In this document: positions 31,136 through 37,883 of the stretch, one piece after another
Position numbering within the stretch: the first letter of the stretch is position 1
Layout of the letters: each line of letters opens with the position of its first letter
Virus record (IMG/VR): IMGVR_UViG_3300044701_003718
Location: 1 to 43,335 of that record
Source of the DNA: a virus
Direction: 5' to 3' (one strand)
Length of the DNA stretch: 43,335 bases
Notes under the pieces: model-generated
What the model was told of the DNA's origin: nothing
The model's input: the letters and a program-made list of their open reading frames with translations, nothing else
The model's database searches: none
Position numbers and translations under genes: made by a program

Positions 31136-31519
31136 ATGGGACTTTTTTCGACGGTCTACAATCAGTGCCCCCTGTTGGGCGAAGATTTCTTGGGCGAGCT
31201 TCAGACGAAGGATCTCGAAAACGTGATGGACCACTACTGGCTTTCGCCGGACGGTCACTTGTACTTGATCGACTGGGGTGGCTCGTTTGAGATGGTCGAA
31301 AACGCAGGCAGCAAGGCATGGTATGACCGTTTCAAGTGGGAACCAACTGGCAAGAATGGAAGGCTGAAGCCCTACCGGCGCAGCGTCATTGCCCGGATGT
31401 ATCCTGCCAGCACTTCTCGAGAGTGGAAGGAGGTCTACGTCTTCTTCAAGGCGGGCGAGTTCAATGCCGTGCTACCCATCCATGAAGCCAGCTACTCCGG
31501 TTCAGGCGGCTGGGCTTGA
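31136..31519 (+). CDS. Conserved phage protein of unknown function
   Basis: 127 residues starting one base after the previous stop. The opening MGLFSTVYNQCPLLGED then LQTKDLENVMDHYWLSPDGHLYLI has the pattern of a common phage family that starts MGMFD and carries FQTKDL near residue 25. Mixed alpha/beta with many aromatics. Function unknown. Overlaps the next frame by a few bases if that gene starts at 31516. Confidence 0.6.
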   Translation: MGLFSTVYNQCPLLGEDFLGELQTKDLENVMDHYWLSPDGHLYLIDWGGSFEMVENAGSKAWYDRFKWEPTGKNGRLKPYRRSVIARMYPASTSREWKEVYVFFKAGEFNAVLPIHEASYSGSGGWA

Positions 31520-31569
31520 CAGACCGTCACATTTGGTTTACGGTTCCTAGGTCAAAAGGACTTCGATCC

Positions 31570-32052
31570 ATGGAACTTCAACGCAAGACAAGGTCAAACC
31601 GTTTCCTCACCCAGTTCGCCTGCGGCAGCCTGGACCTGTTCCTGGCTCTGCCGAACTACACGACAGAGCGCAACAGGGGTGATACGACCATTAAATGCCA
31701 CAAGGATGGTAAGGCCAAAAAATATCAAGCCTTTGTCTACGGCGAGCAGATCATGGAGGTCGTGGCTTTCGAAGACGAGCCGGTAGCAGTCAACGTCTGC
31801 GTCGGTCAAAGTTTCGAAGGCGATGGCTGCCCCTCTGAAGCCATTGTCGAACGACTGAATGGCTTGCTGGACGCGTTGGGATCCTACAACGTGCTCCCCA
31901 AGGGGGTCCGAGTATTTCGTGACAAGGTAGAGGAAATCTTCTATTTTGGCATGGGTGAAGAAAAAGTTCCCGTCGGGCTTTTTTACGCGCACAATATCAA
32001 ACTCGAGCCGGATCCCGAGCGTCTCAAAATGACCGCTGACATTGATGACTAA
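31570..32052 (+). CDS. Unknown protein
   Basis: 160 residues from ATG 31570, chosen for an AAAGGA site about ten bases before it; TTG 31516 would give 178 residues and overlap the previous gene. Beta-rich first half (AFVYGEQIMEVVAFEDEPVA), then helical (PSEAIVERLNGLLDALG) and strands (VRVFRDKVEEIFYFGMG). No family. Overlaps the next gene by eight bases. Confidence 0.5.
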   Translation: MELQRKTRSNRFLTQFACGSLDLFLALPNYTTERNRGDTTIKCHKDGKAKKYQAFVYGEQIMEVVAFEDEPVAVNVCVGQSFEGDGCPSEAIVERLNGLLDALGSYNVLPKGVRVFRDKVEEIFYFGMGEEKVPVGLFYAHNIKLEPDPERLKMTADIDD

Positions 32053-32233
32053 CAGGGCCAAGACAATCCGTAACCCGACGCCACGGGAAAACATCGCCAG
32101 TTATACGGTTACCTTTTCTGATGGCACCTCAAAAGAAGTGAAAGGTATTGGCGGTACAAACGCATGGTTCATGTCCCGAGTCGTCTGGCCCGATAAGCAG
32201 ATTATCAGTGTCGAGGAATCTGTGGCCCAATGA
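32045..32233 (+). CDS. Small beta-rich protein of unknown function
   Basis: 62 residues from ATG 32045 in the end of the previous gene; its stop overlaps the next ATG (32230). A beta pattern (ENIASYTVTFSDGTSKEVKG, KQIISVEESV). No known family. Probably coupled to the oxygenase gene. Confidence 0.5.
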   Translation: MTNRAKTIRNPTPRENIASYTVTFSDGTSKEVKGIGGTNAWFMSRVVWPDKQIISVEESVAQ

Positions 32234-32847
32234 AGATCCTAGCTGACTCCAAGTACCTATTACCAGAAAGCAACCTCAAGATTTATTGCATCCCATCGGT
32301 GCTAGATTCTGCCTTGTGCAAGAAGCTCATTGAATGTATCGATGAACATTGCGTACCTTCAACCGTCACTGTTGGCGGTAAGATGGCGCAGAAAGATGTT
32401 CGGACTAGCTCGACGTGCCGCCTGGAAGAATGGCCCGAATACAAGTCCGAGGCCAAGCTACTGCAAAAGGCAGTACTTGAACAAATCGACATTGATGTTC
32501 GACATTCTGAACCGCTTCAGGGGCAGCGTTACAGGATCGGTGAGTTCTATGGTCGCCACACTGATTTCTTCACTCCGCGAACCTCTGCCTATGAAAGCTT
32601 CACCCAAAAGGGCGGCCAGCGGACATGGACGGCAATGTTCTATCTGAATGATGTTATCAATGGCGGAGCTACGTTATTCCCAACAATTGATTTGGCCATC
32701 ACGCCAACCCTCGGGACCATGTTACTGTGGGACAACATGAACCACCTGGGCAAAGAGAATTACTTCTCGATGCACGAGGCGCTCCCCCCGGTCTCAAACT
32801 CTAAATACGTGGTAACCCAATGGTTCCGTCAGAATTATTATCGCTAA
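32230..32847 (+). CDS. 2OG-Fe(II) oxygenase (prolyl-4-hydroxylase type)
   Basis: 205 residues. The facial triad is visible: His and Asp in GRHTDFF (about residue 112), then a distal His in SMHEALPPVSN (about 184). RTWTAMFYLNDVINGGATLFP (about 136-156) is the typical core strand segment and SKYVVTQWFRQ carries the 2-oxoglutarate-binding basic residue. Such enzymes are common in cyanophages; the target protein or base is unknown. It has no signal peptide. Confidence 0.85.
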   Translation: MKILADSKYLLPESNLKIYCIPSVLDSALCKKLIECIDEHCVPSTVTVGGKMAQKDVRTSSTCRLEEWPEYKSEAKLLQKAVLEQIDIDVRHSEPLQGQRYRIGEFYGRHTDFFTPRTSAYESFTQKGGQRTWTAMFYLNDVINGGATLFPTIDLAITPTLGTMLLWDNMNHLGKENYFSMHEALPPVSNSKYVVTQWFRQNYYR

Positions 32848-32954
32848 CCCACGACATTGTGGTTCCGATTACTGCTGGTCTGCTGGTTGCGTACCTCAGT
32901 TTTGCGGTCATTCACCGCGCAATCAAGAAAAAGGGCAGCTACAACGATCCTTAG
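32820..32954 (+). CDS. 44-residue membrane protein
   Basis: MVPSELLSLTHDIVVPITAG then LLVAYLSFAVIHRAIKKK: one transmembrane helix (about residues 13-32) and a basic tail. It overlaps the oxygenase end by 28 bases in another frame. It may be a membrane partner of the following secreted RlpA-like protein, which is only a guess. Confidence 0.45.
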   Translation: MVPSELLSLTHDIVVPITAGLLVAYLSFAVIHRAIKKKGSYNDP

Positions 32955-32981
32955 GGCCTTTGGACTCAAAAGTCAACAAAC

Positions 32982-33020
32982 GCTAACAATGGCACCCTAA
33001 ACCAATGGTCGTGTGTTAGC
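32982..33020 (+). other. Structured leader upstream of RlpA-like gene
   Basis: GCTAACA (32982-32988) and TGTTAGC (33014-33020) form a 7-bp stem around a 25-base loop. A second hairpin CCCCTT, GGTGG, AAGGGG lies at 33065-33081, 21 bases before the TTG start. Together they give a leader of about 148 bases without a gene. Function unknown; a regulatory leader or weak terminator are options. Confidence 0.45.
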
Positions 33021-33102
33021 ATGGCCTGACTCCCAGCTTAGCTGCCACTCATTTCTGGACCTGGCCCCTTGGTGGAAGGGGTGTTGAGTTCTGTACTTAC
33101 CA

Positions 33103-33471
33103 TTGCAAAAAACTGTAATCGCTTTCGGCGCCGCTGCATTGGCATTGTTTTCCGCTTTGCCCGCCAGCGCTACGTCGAAGGCCTGCACTGCTGCGTCCTA
33201 CTACGGGCACGGTGATGGATTCCATGGCCAACGAACCGCGAACGGTGAACGCTTCAATGGCTATGGCACTACCACCGCGCATCGAAACCTCCCTTTCGGG
33301 ACACGCCTGAAGGTCACCAACCAGCAAAACGGCAAAACGGTCATCGTCCGAGTCACGGACCGTGGTCCCTTCATTGCTGGTCGTGGTTTGGATTTGAGCT
33401 ATGGGGCCTTTAGCCAAATCGCGCACCCAGGGCAAGGTGTTGCAAAGGTCTGCTACGCAAGGCTGTCGTAG
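33103..33471 (+). CDS. Secreted RlpA-like double-psi-barrel protein
   Basis: 122 residues from TTG 33103 (CTG 33091 is possible). Signal peptide: KTVIAFGAAALALFSAL then PASA at about residues 20-23. The mature part matches RlpA: ASYYGHGDGFHGQRTANG, ERFNGYGTTTAHRNLPFGT, LKVTNQQNGKTVIVRVTDRGPF, GLDLSYGAFSQIA. RlpA-type proteins are lytic transglycosylases or cell-wall binding barrels, and the Asp of VTDRGPF is the conserved catalytic residue of the family. A secreted wall enzyme in a phage is unusual. It is isolated from the lysis cassette at 8-10 kb. Confidence 0.8.
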   Translation: MQKTVIAFGAAALALFSALPASATSKACTAASYYGHGDGFHGQRTANGERFNGYGTTTAHRNLPFGTRLKVTNQQNGKTVIVRVTDRGPFIAGRGLDLSYGAFSQIAHPGQGVAKVCYARLS

Positions 33472-33490
33472 CAATCTGTCACAACGAAAC

Positions 33491-33523
33491 AAAGAGCTGC
33501 TATCATTAAGTAGCTCTTTTTTT
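33491..33523 (+). terminator. Rho-independent terminator
   Basis: AAAGAGCTGCT (33491-33501) pairs with AGTAGCTCTTT (33509-33519), one G-T, loop of 7, then a T run. It lies directly before the start of the next gene. Confidence 0.85.
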
Positions 33524-33527
33524 GTTG

Positions 33528-34025
33528 GTGGTTGAATTTACCTTTACTGACGAGCAAAGGGCACGAGCCATGGCGGAAGGAGCACGTCGCCAGTCATTCA
33601 ACGAACAAAGGAACCTAAAGGGGCGCAACAGAGCCCCAGAGAAGGGCAGCGCAGCCCAGCAGATGCACCTATTGGGCGCGGCGGCCGAACTGGCGGTAGC
33701 GGCCTATCTGGGCGCCGAGGAGTATTTGTACTTAGACCAATCACCTGTACGCGGATCGTGCGACCTGCCGGGAATCGATGTAAAATGTCGCAGTCGCCAC
33801 AACTACGATCTACTGGTACAACTAGATGACGACTTGACTAAAACGTATGTACTAGTTACCATAGAGAATCAGAAGACCTACATTCATGGTTACATTACGG
33901 GTATTGAGGTGCCAGCAGCGGCCAAGGTACACGAATTCGTATCGAACAGACCCTGCTACGTGGTTCCTCGGTCCGCTCTTCGGCATATTGATACACTGAA
34001 GTCCTATTACCGTCCACAACAATGA
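33528..34025 (+). CDS. PD-(D/E)XK-like nuclease family protein
   Basis: 165 residues from GTG 33528; TTG 33522 and 33525 are inside the terminator T run. Order of motifs: Glu in helix LGAAAELAVAAYLG (about 45-58), then SPVRGSCDLPGIDVKCRS with Asp and the D-x-K pair (IDVK, about 85-88), then a strand KTYVLVTIENQ. This matches small endonuclease-like phage proteins. Catalysis is inferred. No promoter was recognised between the terminator and the start. Confidence 0.6.
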   Translation: MVEFTFTDEQRARAMAEGARRQSFNEQRNLKGRNRAPEKGSAAQQMHLLGAAAELAVAAYLGAEEYLYLDQSPVRGSCDLPGIDVKCRSRHNYDLLVQLDDDLTKTYVLVTIENQKTYIHGYITGIEVPAAAKVHEFVSNRPCYVVPRSALRHIDTLKSYYRPQQ

Positions 34026-34213
34026 AAAGCACCGGAATGTCATGGATTACAGCGGAGATAGACGAAGAGGGAGAGGAGGCCCTCGTACTCAACTTTTGCA
34101 AGCAATTCATCGAGGACCTTGGATGGGAAGAGGGTGACGAACTTCTTTGGACCGCCTGTGAAGATGGTCAGAGTTGGTTGATCAGTCGGGTAGACTATCT
34201 GGACCAAAGGTAA
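34022..34213 (+). CDS. Small acidic protein, AbrB-like pattern
   Basis: 63 residues starting in an ATGA overlap. Acidic, with FIEDLGWEEGDELLWTACEDG, a pattern reminiscent of swapped-hairpin AbrB-type proteins (GWEEGDEL), but the evidence is weak. Part of a run of small overlapping genes. Confidence 0.5.
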   Translation: MKSTGMSWITAEIDEEGEEALVLNFCKQFIEDLGWEEGDELLWTACEDGQSWLISRVDYLDQR

Positions 34214-34216
34214 GAT

Positions 34217-34429
34217 ATGGAAACCAGGCCATTAGAGTACAGCGAGCTGCGAAAGGTTATTGCTCACAAGGCATGGTCTATCTGGTGCCCGTCTCGTCCA
34301 ATACCCTCGGTCCCGCCCGAGTTCTACAACATCGCTGATGTGGCGATCAGGGAAGTGCAGTCAAACATAGACAAGATAATTACTGAAACTATCAAGAGTC
34401 GCCTCGAAGCACTGCTGCCACCTGACTGA
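34217..34429 (+). CDS. Small helical protein of unknown function
   Basis: 70 residues with a helical C-terminal half (IADVAIREVQSNIDKIITE). Its stop overlaps the ATG of the next gene. No family recognised. Confidence 0.5.
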   Translation: METRPLEYSELRKVIAHKAWSIWCPSRPIPSVPPEFYNIADVAIREVQSNIDKIITETIKSRLEALLPPD

Positions 34430-34578
34430 TGACTCCGGAAGAGGTCGAATCCTTAATAGATTCGAAAATTAGGTCACATGAGACGAGAGTGGCAGTTGTC
34501 TCTGGTATCGTAGGTGGCGCAATCATTGTCGGAATCTTTCATGCAATACGGATCAGCTACGTCGCAGCGGTTGGATGA
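34429..34578 (+). CDS. 49-residue membrane protein
   Basis: MTPEEVESLIDSKIRSHE (helical, polar), then one transmembrane helix (VAVVSGIVGGAIIVGIFHAI, about residues 21-40). Overlaps the previous gene by one base and the next by 38. Small polar-helix plus TM proteins of this kind are common in phages. Confidence 0.5.
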   Translation: MTPEEVESLIDSKIRSHETRVAVVSGIVGGAIIVGIFHAIRISYVAAVG

Positions 34579-34777
34579 TCTGACCGAAAGGGAGTGGCAC
34601 GAGCTCCAAGTATTGCGTCGCGCCATCTCCGACAGCCCCTCATCCGTCCATCCAATGAAAATGGAGAGGTTTTCTGAGCTTTTTGCTCGATCGCTGGCAG
34701 GCAAAGGCGACAGAATGGTGTATGATGGCTCTGAAGCATTCCCTTCCACCAGGACCAGCAATGGAAACCAATGTTAA
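34541..34777 (+). CDS. Small protein of unknown function
   Basis: 78 residues from ATG 34541 inside the previous gene (CGGAA upstream; GTG 34514 would add nine). Charged helical (TEREWHELQVLRRAIS, PMKMERFSELFARSL). Its end overlaps the next gene by 17 bases. No family. Confidence 0.45.
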   Translation: MQYGSATSQRLDDLTEREWHELQVLRRAISDSPSSVHPMKMERFSELFARSLAGKGDRMVYDGSEAFPSTRTSNGNQC

Positions 34778-35054
34778 TCACGGGATCAGCCCTAGCATCC
34801 AGCCGGGGTATACTCTGTCTTATCGCTGTGGCGATTATTGCACGGTTGTTTCATTCGATGACCGCGACTGCAGTTCAGTTATCTCAAGCGTTGCAAGTTT
34901 TCTCCTCGGTTGCGGATTCTCTCCCAGCAACGTTATCGAGTGCATGGCGGAAACGTCCGAGATCCTAGATTCCACCTGGAACACCCGGTCAACGAAGGTT
35001 GATCCTGAGATTGCAAGAAAGTGGGACCTATTTGAGAGCTCTGAAGTTGCCTGA
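34761..35054 (+). CDS. Small protein of unknown function
   Basis: 97 residues from ATG 34761. A beta start (GYTLSYRCGDYCTVVSFDD) and a helix with SVASFLLGCGFSPSNVIECM. The FLLGCGFSP pattern resembles small cyanophage hypotheticals (FLRGCGF), from memory. Four Cys residues do not form a clear metal site. Overlaps the next start by eight bases. Confidence 0.5.
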   Translation: METNVNHGISPSIQPGYTLSYRCGDYCTVVSFDDRDCSSVISSVASFLLGCGFSPSNVIECMAETSEILDSTWNTRSTKVDPEIARKWDLFESSEVA

Positions 35055-35244
35055 AGAAGTTAACCCGGTATCGTCCTTCCTGATCTCATACATCTGTGAT
35101 GAGTGTGGCGATGGTGCTCTGGTTAGCACCGGAATTCTGTTCCCATCGTGGCCAGCAAAATATGAACATATTTGCGACCGCTGTGGAATGCGCGCAGCTC
35201 TTAACGAGATTTACCCCAGGATCGAGTACGAGCTGAAAGAGTGA
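35047..35244 (+). CDS. Small zinc-ribbon-like protein
   Basis: 65 residues from TTG 35047, overlapping the previous stop. Two Cys pairs (CDEC and CDRC, about residues 18-21 and 43-46) with suitable spacing for one zinc ribbon. The start codon is uncertain. A terminator follows at 35321. Confidence 0.5.
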   Translation: MPEEVNPVSSFLISYICDECGDGALVSTGILFPSWPAKYEHICDRCGMRAALNEIYPRIEYELKE

Positions 35245-35320
35245 TCCTGGCAGGTGGCTGGTGCTGAGGCAGGCTTGGCGAATGCCAGTTACTTTAAGTC
35301 CAGGATTTTGTAGGCAAACG

Positions 35321-35345
35321 CCCCCTTCTCATCGAGGGGGTTTTT
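35321..35345 (+). terminator. Rho-independent terminator
   Basis: CCCCCT and AGGGGG form a 6-bp stem with an 8-base loop, followed by five T. Ends the operon of small genes. Confidence 0.8.
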
Positions 35346-35347
35346 AT

Positions 35348-35391
35348 TGCCTCAAGGCAACCTATAAATATCTTTTGTTGCCTACAAAGCA
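35348..35391. promoter_or_regulatory. Inverted repeats TTGCCT / AGGCAA
   Basis: A perfect inverted repeat TTGCCT, CA, AGGCAA (35348-35361) is followed by A+T-rich TATAAATA and then GTTGC...GCAAC (35375-35391). This gap lies just before the gene at 35401 and has the look of paired operator sites or stem-loops. Confidence 0.4.
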
Positions 35392-35400
35392 ACCCGGGTG

Positions 35401-35610
35401 ATGGACCCCAATCAATTCCGTAGAACCTGGAGTACGAGAATCAGGGACCCATGGAATGCGCCAATTCATCATATCCTGAAGGCCATCGACAATCACGTTA
35501 GCTCCTTCATGGAAACCGGCGACTCGTGGCATATGGATAAAGCCGAAGAACTTCGACTATATCTCCATGAGCTAAAAAGTTACATTCACAAGAATGAGGG
35601 CCGTCAGTAG
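35401..35610 (+). CDS. Small helical protein of unknown function
   Basis: 69 residues (ATG 35401, one codon after a GTG at 35398). DPWNAPIHHILKAIDNH, then TGDSWHMDKAEELRLYLHE: a helical hairpin. Similar small proteins with DPW and LRxYLxELKxYIH motifs are seen in phages, from memory. Its end overlaps a minus-strand gene by seven bases. Confidence 0.5.
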   Translation: MDPNQFRRTWSTRIRDPWNAPIHHILKAIDNHVSSFMETGDSWHMDKAEELRLYLHELKSYIHKNEGRQ

Positions 35611-35864
35611 TTTCGGTTGCCCAGTTGACGGAAATAGCGCAGGCCAGACGTTACGGTGTGACTTTGCGGCCTCTCGGTATTCTCCCCACTTTTTTTGATT
35701 AACATGTCGTGGCGGAATGGACCGCGCTCGAAAGATACTTTGTAGTTGTTCTCCCTTGCCATGTCAATGACTTCGCGAATCGTGCCGCTATGGCGCAGGC
35801 GATCATGAATCACTAACTCCGGGCGCTGGTCGTACAGTTCGCCATACGCGTTATAGTCTGACAC
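35604..35864 (-). CDS. Small minus-strand protein of unknown function
   Basis: 86 residues from a GTG start (complement at 35862-35864). Basic, Tyr-rich, helical in the middle (RHSGTIREVIDMAREN). Convergent and overlapping the plus-strand gene ending at 35610. Function unknown; it is divergent from 35965. Confidence 0.4.
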   Translation of the reverse strand: MSDYNAYGELYDQRPELVIHDRLRHSGTIREVIDMARENNYKVSFERGPFRHDMLIKKSGENTERPQSHTVTSGLRYFRQLGNRNY

Positions 35865-35915
35865 TTTGAATCCGTGGCTGGTTTATTCTGCCAACCATTC
35901 TAGGCGGTAATAAGT

Positions 35916-35924
35916 TGCTATAAT
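35916..35924 (+). promoter_or_regulatory. Extended -10 promoter with perfect TATAAT
   Basis: TG, C, TATAAT lies 40 bases before ATG 35965 in the divergent gap. It is the best -10 in the window; no good -35. Confidence 0.6.
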
Positions 35925-35964
35925 TAAATAGTGGAATTCTATCGAGATTGAGAGAGTTGTAGAA

Positions 35965-36267
35965 ATGGTTGATTTCGAAAAGGTTGCCCCCGTCTGGAAG
36001 TTCGTTCCCTATACGATGAGCTTCCCGTCAAGGAGAGACTTTTATAGCAAGGTAATCGAATGGTCAGATCCTGAATTTATATATGATGTAGAGTTTTACT
36101 ACGAGACAACCCTACCCGATCGCTTGCCAGCTTTTGTTTCTGAGACCGAAGACGAGTTTGTCATCGTCATGCACTGCTTCTTCAAGACTGGCGATATTCC
36201 ACCAGGCTTCGCGGAACATATGAAAGAGTTCCCGGGATTCAATTTCGATGGTGAAGATTGGGTCTAA
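35965..36267 (+). CDS. Small acidic protein of unknown function
   Basis: 100 residues, aromatic and acidic (VWKFVPYTMSFPSRRDF, FIYDVEFYYETTLPD, DEFVIVMHCFFKTG). A mixed alpha/beta fold with no known family. Single-gene unit with its own promoter-like site and a convergent minus-strand gene one base after its end. Confidence 0.5.
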   Translation: MVDFEKVAPVWKFVPYTMSFPSRRDFYSKVIEWSDPEFIYDVEFYYETTLPDRLPAFVSETEDEFVIVMHCFFKTGDIPPGFAEHMKEFPGFNFDGEDWV

Positions 36268-36268
36268 C

Positions 36269-36424
36269 CTATTTCTTCTTTGACCTGGCAGTCTTTGCGG
36301 CTTGCTTGAAATCTGCTGCTGTGGGAGCGCCCTTGCTACCAGGGCGACGCATTCTTTCTTCGGAGCCGGCAGCAATGCGGGCTTTCTTTTTGCGAATATT
36401 TTCGTAAAGTCCTGGCTTTTTCAT
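36269..36424 (-). CDS. Conserved 51-residue basic phage protein
   Basis: MKKPGLYENIRKKKARIAAG then SEERMRRPGSKGAPTAADF and a Lys tail. This MKKPGLYxNI and MRxPGSKGAPT pattern is a familiar small phage protein. It starts by a TGATG overlap with the previous minus gene (36422-36426). Basic; function unknown. Confidence 0.7.
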   Translation of the reverse strand: MKKPGLYENIRKKKARIAAGSEERMRRPGSKGAPTAADFKQAAKTARSKKK

Positions 36425-36711
36425 CACCACTTTACGCGGTCGGCCCAATAGGCTGCCGAGGTCTTGCCCTTGGCAATGTTCTTGGCGTGACGCGCCTTGA
36501 AAGATGCCCGCTTTGCCTTATCAGCAGCACTTTCACCCTTAGTCGGTGGTTTGGTATCCGCACCTTGCTGGCCAAAGCGAATAGTCTTAATGGTATCGCC
36601 ATCTTTGGCGACAACAATATGACTCTTGGTCGGATGGTTGGGCGTTCTCTTTGGCTTGTTGTAGCCATCAACGCCAGCTCGCTCAAGCCTTGGATCTTTT
36701 TTGGCGGCCAT
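36424..36711 (-). CDS. DUF5872-like basic phage protein
   Basis: 95 residues from ATG 36711. Recognisable DUF5872-like sequence: DPRLERAGVDGYNKPKRTPN, SHIVVAKDG, IRFGQQGADT, KRASFKARHAKNIAKGK and AAYWADRVKW. Basic and helical at the end. It is found with packaging and virion genes in many phages, but the function is not established. It overlaps the genes on both sides. Confidence 0.75.
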   Translation of the reverse strand: MAAKKDPRLERAGVDGYNKPKRTPNHPTKSHIVVAKDGDTIKTIRFGQQGADTKPPTKGESAADKAKRASFKARHAKNIAKGKTSAAYWADRVKW

Positions 36712-36835
36712 TTTTGTTTCTCGATACAATCAGTTTGCCACTTTTTTCAGTGACGGTCATCCCAGCCTGTTCCGTTTGCCGCTTCAAGGATTGATACTTC
36801 TCGGCAGAAGTCATCTTTGCAGGTTTCTTCTTCAT
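36683..36835 (-). CDS. 50-residue basic phage protein
   Basis: MKKKPAKMTSAEKYQSLKRQ then TEQAGMTVTEKSGKLIVSR and a basic end. Helix followed by a beta hairpin. First protein gene of the minus operon 36835 to 36269, and it overlaps the next gene by 29 bases. Function unknown. Confidence 0.6.
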   Translation of the reverse strand: MKKKPAKMTSAEKYQSLKRQTEQAGMTVTEKSGKLIVSRNKNGRQKRSKA

Positions 36836-36867
36836 TGGATCTATGGTTTTATTTATGATTCCCTCAA

Positions 36868-36942
36868 TAGCGGTGGTGGGACTCGAACCCACACTTTCGA
36901 AATTTTAAGTTTCGTGCCTGCTGCCAATTGGGCTACACCGCC
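36868..36942 (-). tRNA. tRNA-Leu-like (anticodon UAA), short variable arm
   Basis: On the minus strand: acceptor GGCGGTG/CACCGCT (one G-T), D arm GCCC...GGC, anticodon stem CGAAA/TTTCG with loop CTTAAAA (anticodon TAA), variable region of only five bases (AAAGT), T arm GTGGG, TTCGAGT, CCCAC. Discriminator A; CCA is not encoded. The anticodon predicts leucine, but bacterial tRNA-Leu normally has a long variable arm. Confidence 0.8.
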
Positions 36943-36950
36943 ATATTTAG

Positions 36951-37022
36951 TGCTTCCGCAGGGAATCGAACCCTGTTCGTACAGTTATAAGCTGTAGGCC
37001 TTAACCAATAGGCGACGGAAGC
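36951..37022 (-). tRNA. tRNA-Ile-like (anticodon UAU)
   Basis: Perfect acceptor GCTTCCG/CGGAAGC, D arm GCC...GGC, anticodon stem TACAG/CTGTA with loop CTTATAA (anticodon TAT, reading AUA), T arm CAGGG, TTCGATT, CCCTG. No CCA encoded. A UAU tRNA-Ile would help with AUA codons, which are frequent in the A+T-rich fibre genes. Confidence 0.85.
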
Positions 37023-37028
37023 GTGTTC

Positions 37029-37220
37029 TCAGTATAGCGTATCGAGCTCTGCTGTCTCTGTCTCAATCAGGCGCTTTGACTCACGGCGACGGGCCTTGCT
37101 GTACTGCCGACGCTCCCAACTCTTGATGTCCGCTCCCAGATGGATGTACTTGCCATTTACTCCATCGCTTGGCATGGACCACGGATCGACACCGCCTATA
37201 GTCTTGCTAAATGCTGACAT
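37029..37220 (-). CDS. Small basic protein of unknown function
   Basis: 63 residues from ATG 37220. A helical second half (KSWERRQYSKARRRESKRL), with a loop region (GVDPWSMPSDGVNGKYIHLG). It begins the minus-strand unit that continues into the two tRNA genes. Candidate minus-strand -10 TATAAT near 37263-37268 is upstream. Confidence 0.5.
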   Translation of the reverse strand: MSAFSKTIGGVDPWSMPSDGVNGKYIHLGADIKSWERRQYSKARRRESKRLIETETAELDTLY

Positions 37221-37272
37221 ACTGCCCTGGCATCGAAAACAGTTTACCAGGGTCATTACAATGTAATTATAT

Positions 37273-37304
37273 ACAACAAAACCCCGGGGTGAGAAGTCCC
37301 GAGG
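37273..37304 (-). terminator. Rho-independent terminator (minus)
   Basis: On the minus strand CCTCGGG pairs with CCCGGGG (one G-T), a 9-base loop, then TTTTGTTG. It ends the phosphoesterase gene. Confidence 0.75.
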
Positions 37305-37331
37305 TCTTGGTACGGAAAGGAATCCCCGCGA

Positions 37332-37883
37332 CTACATTCTACCAATATTTTTGAAATGCGTTTTTATTTCCTCAAGCGGAACAGGCGTGAAGCCGTTTAC
37401 CTCAACGCAAGCATTGAAATACTTGGGGTCTGGCGTCCCGTCAGCATTTTGTATTAAATTGCTATGGAGATGCCCATGTACGTTGCCGAGGTAGTGGCCC
37501 GACAAGCATGACGGATGAACCGGGACGTGGGTGAAGATCAGGCCACCACGCATCTCAGAGTCGCCTGGATGAAAGAACGCACCACGCACATCCTCGAAGT
37601 GCTTTGAGAAGTCCTTGAGTGGCCCCAGGTCATGGTTGCCCCTGATCAGGATCTTGCGCCCGTTCAGCCGCTCCAGGACCGCCAGGCTGGGTCGAGGTAT
37701 TACAACATCTCCCAGGTGATAAACCGTATCACCCTTATTCACGACACGATTCCAGTTGTCGATCATGTGCTCGTCCATCTCCTCGGCCGAATCAAAGGGC
37801 CTCAGGCGATTGCCATCCGGCTTGATAAAGGTCAGGCTTTTTGAATGGCCGAAATGCGTATCGGCAGTGACGAAGGCAGACAT
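37332..37883 (-). CDS. Calcineurin-like metallophosphoesterase
   Basis: 183 residues with all metal motifs: DTHFGH (residues about 8-13), GDTVYHLGDV (about 51-60), RGNHD (about 80-84), HVPVH (about 120-124) and VHGHLHSN (about 134-141). The size and motifs match small bacterial/phage MPEs. Substrate unknown (phosphodiester or nucleotide). Leader region 37884-38107 is structured. Confidence 0.85.
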   Translation of the reverse strand: MSAFVTADTHFGHSKSLTFIKPDGNRLRPFDSAEEMDEHMIDNWNRVVNKGDTVYHLGDVVIPRPSLAVLERLNGRKILIRGNHDLGPLKDFSKHFEDVRGAFFHPGDSEMRGGLIFTHVPVHPSCLSGHYLGNVHGHLHSNLIQNADGTPDPKYFNACVEVNGFTPVPLEEIKTHFKNIGRM

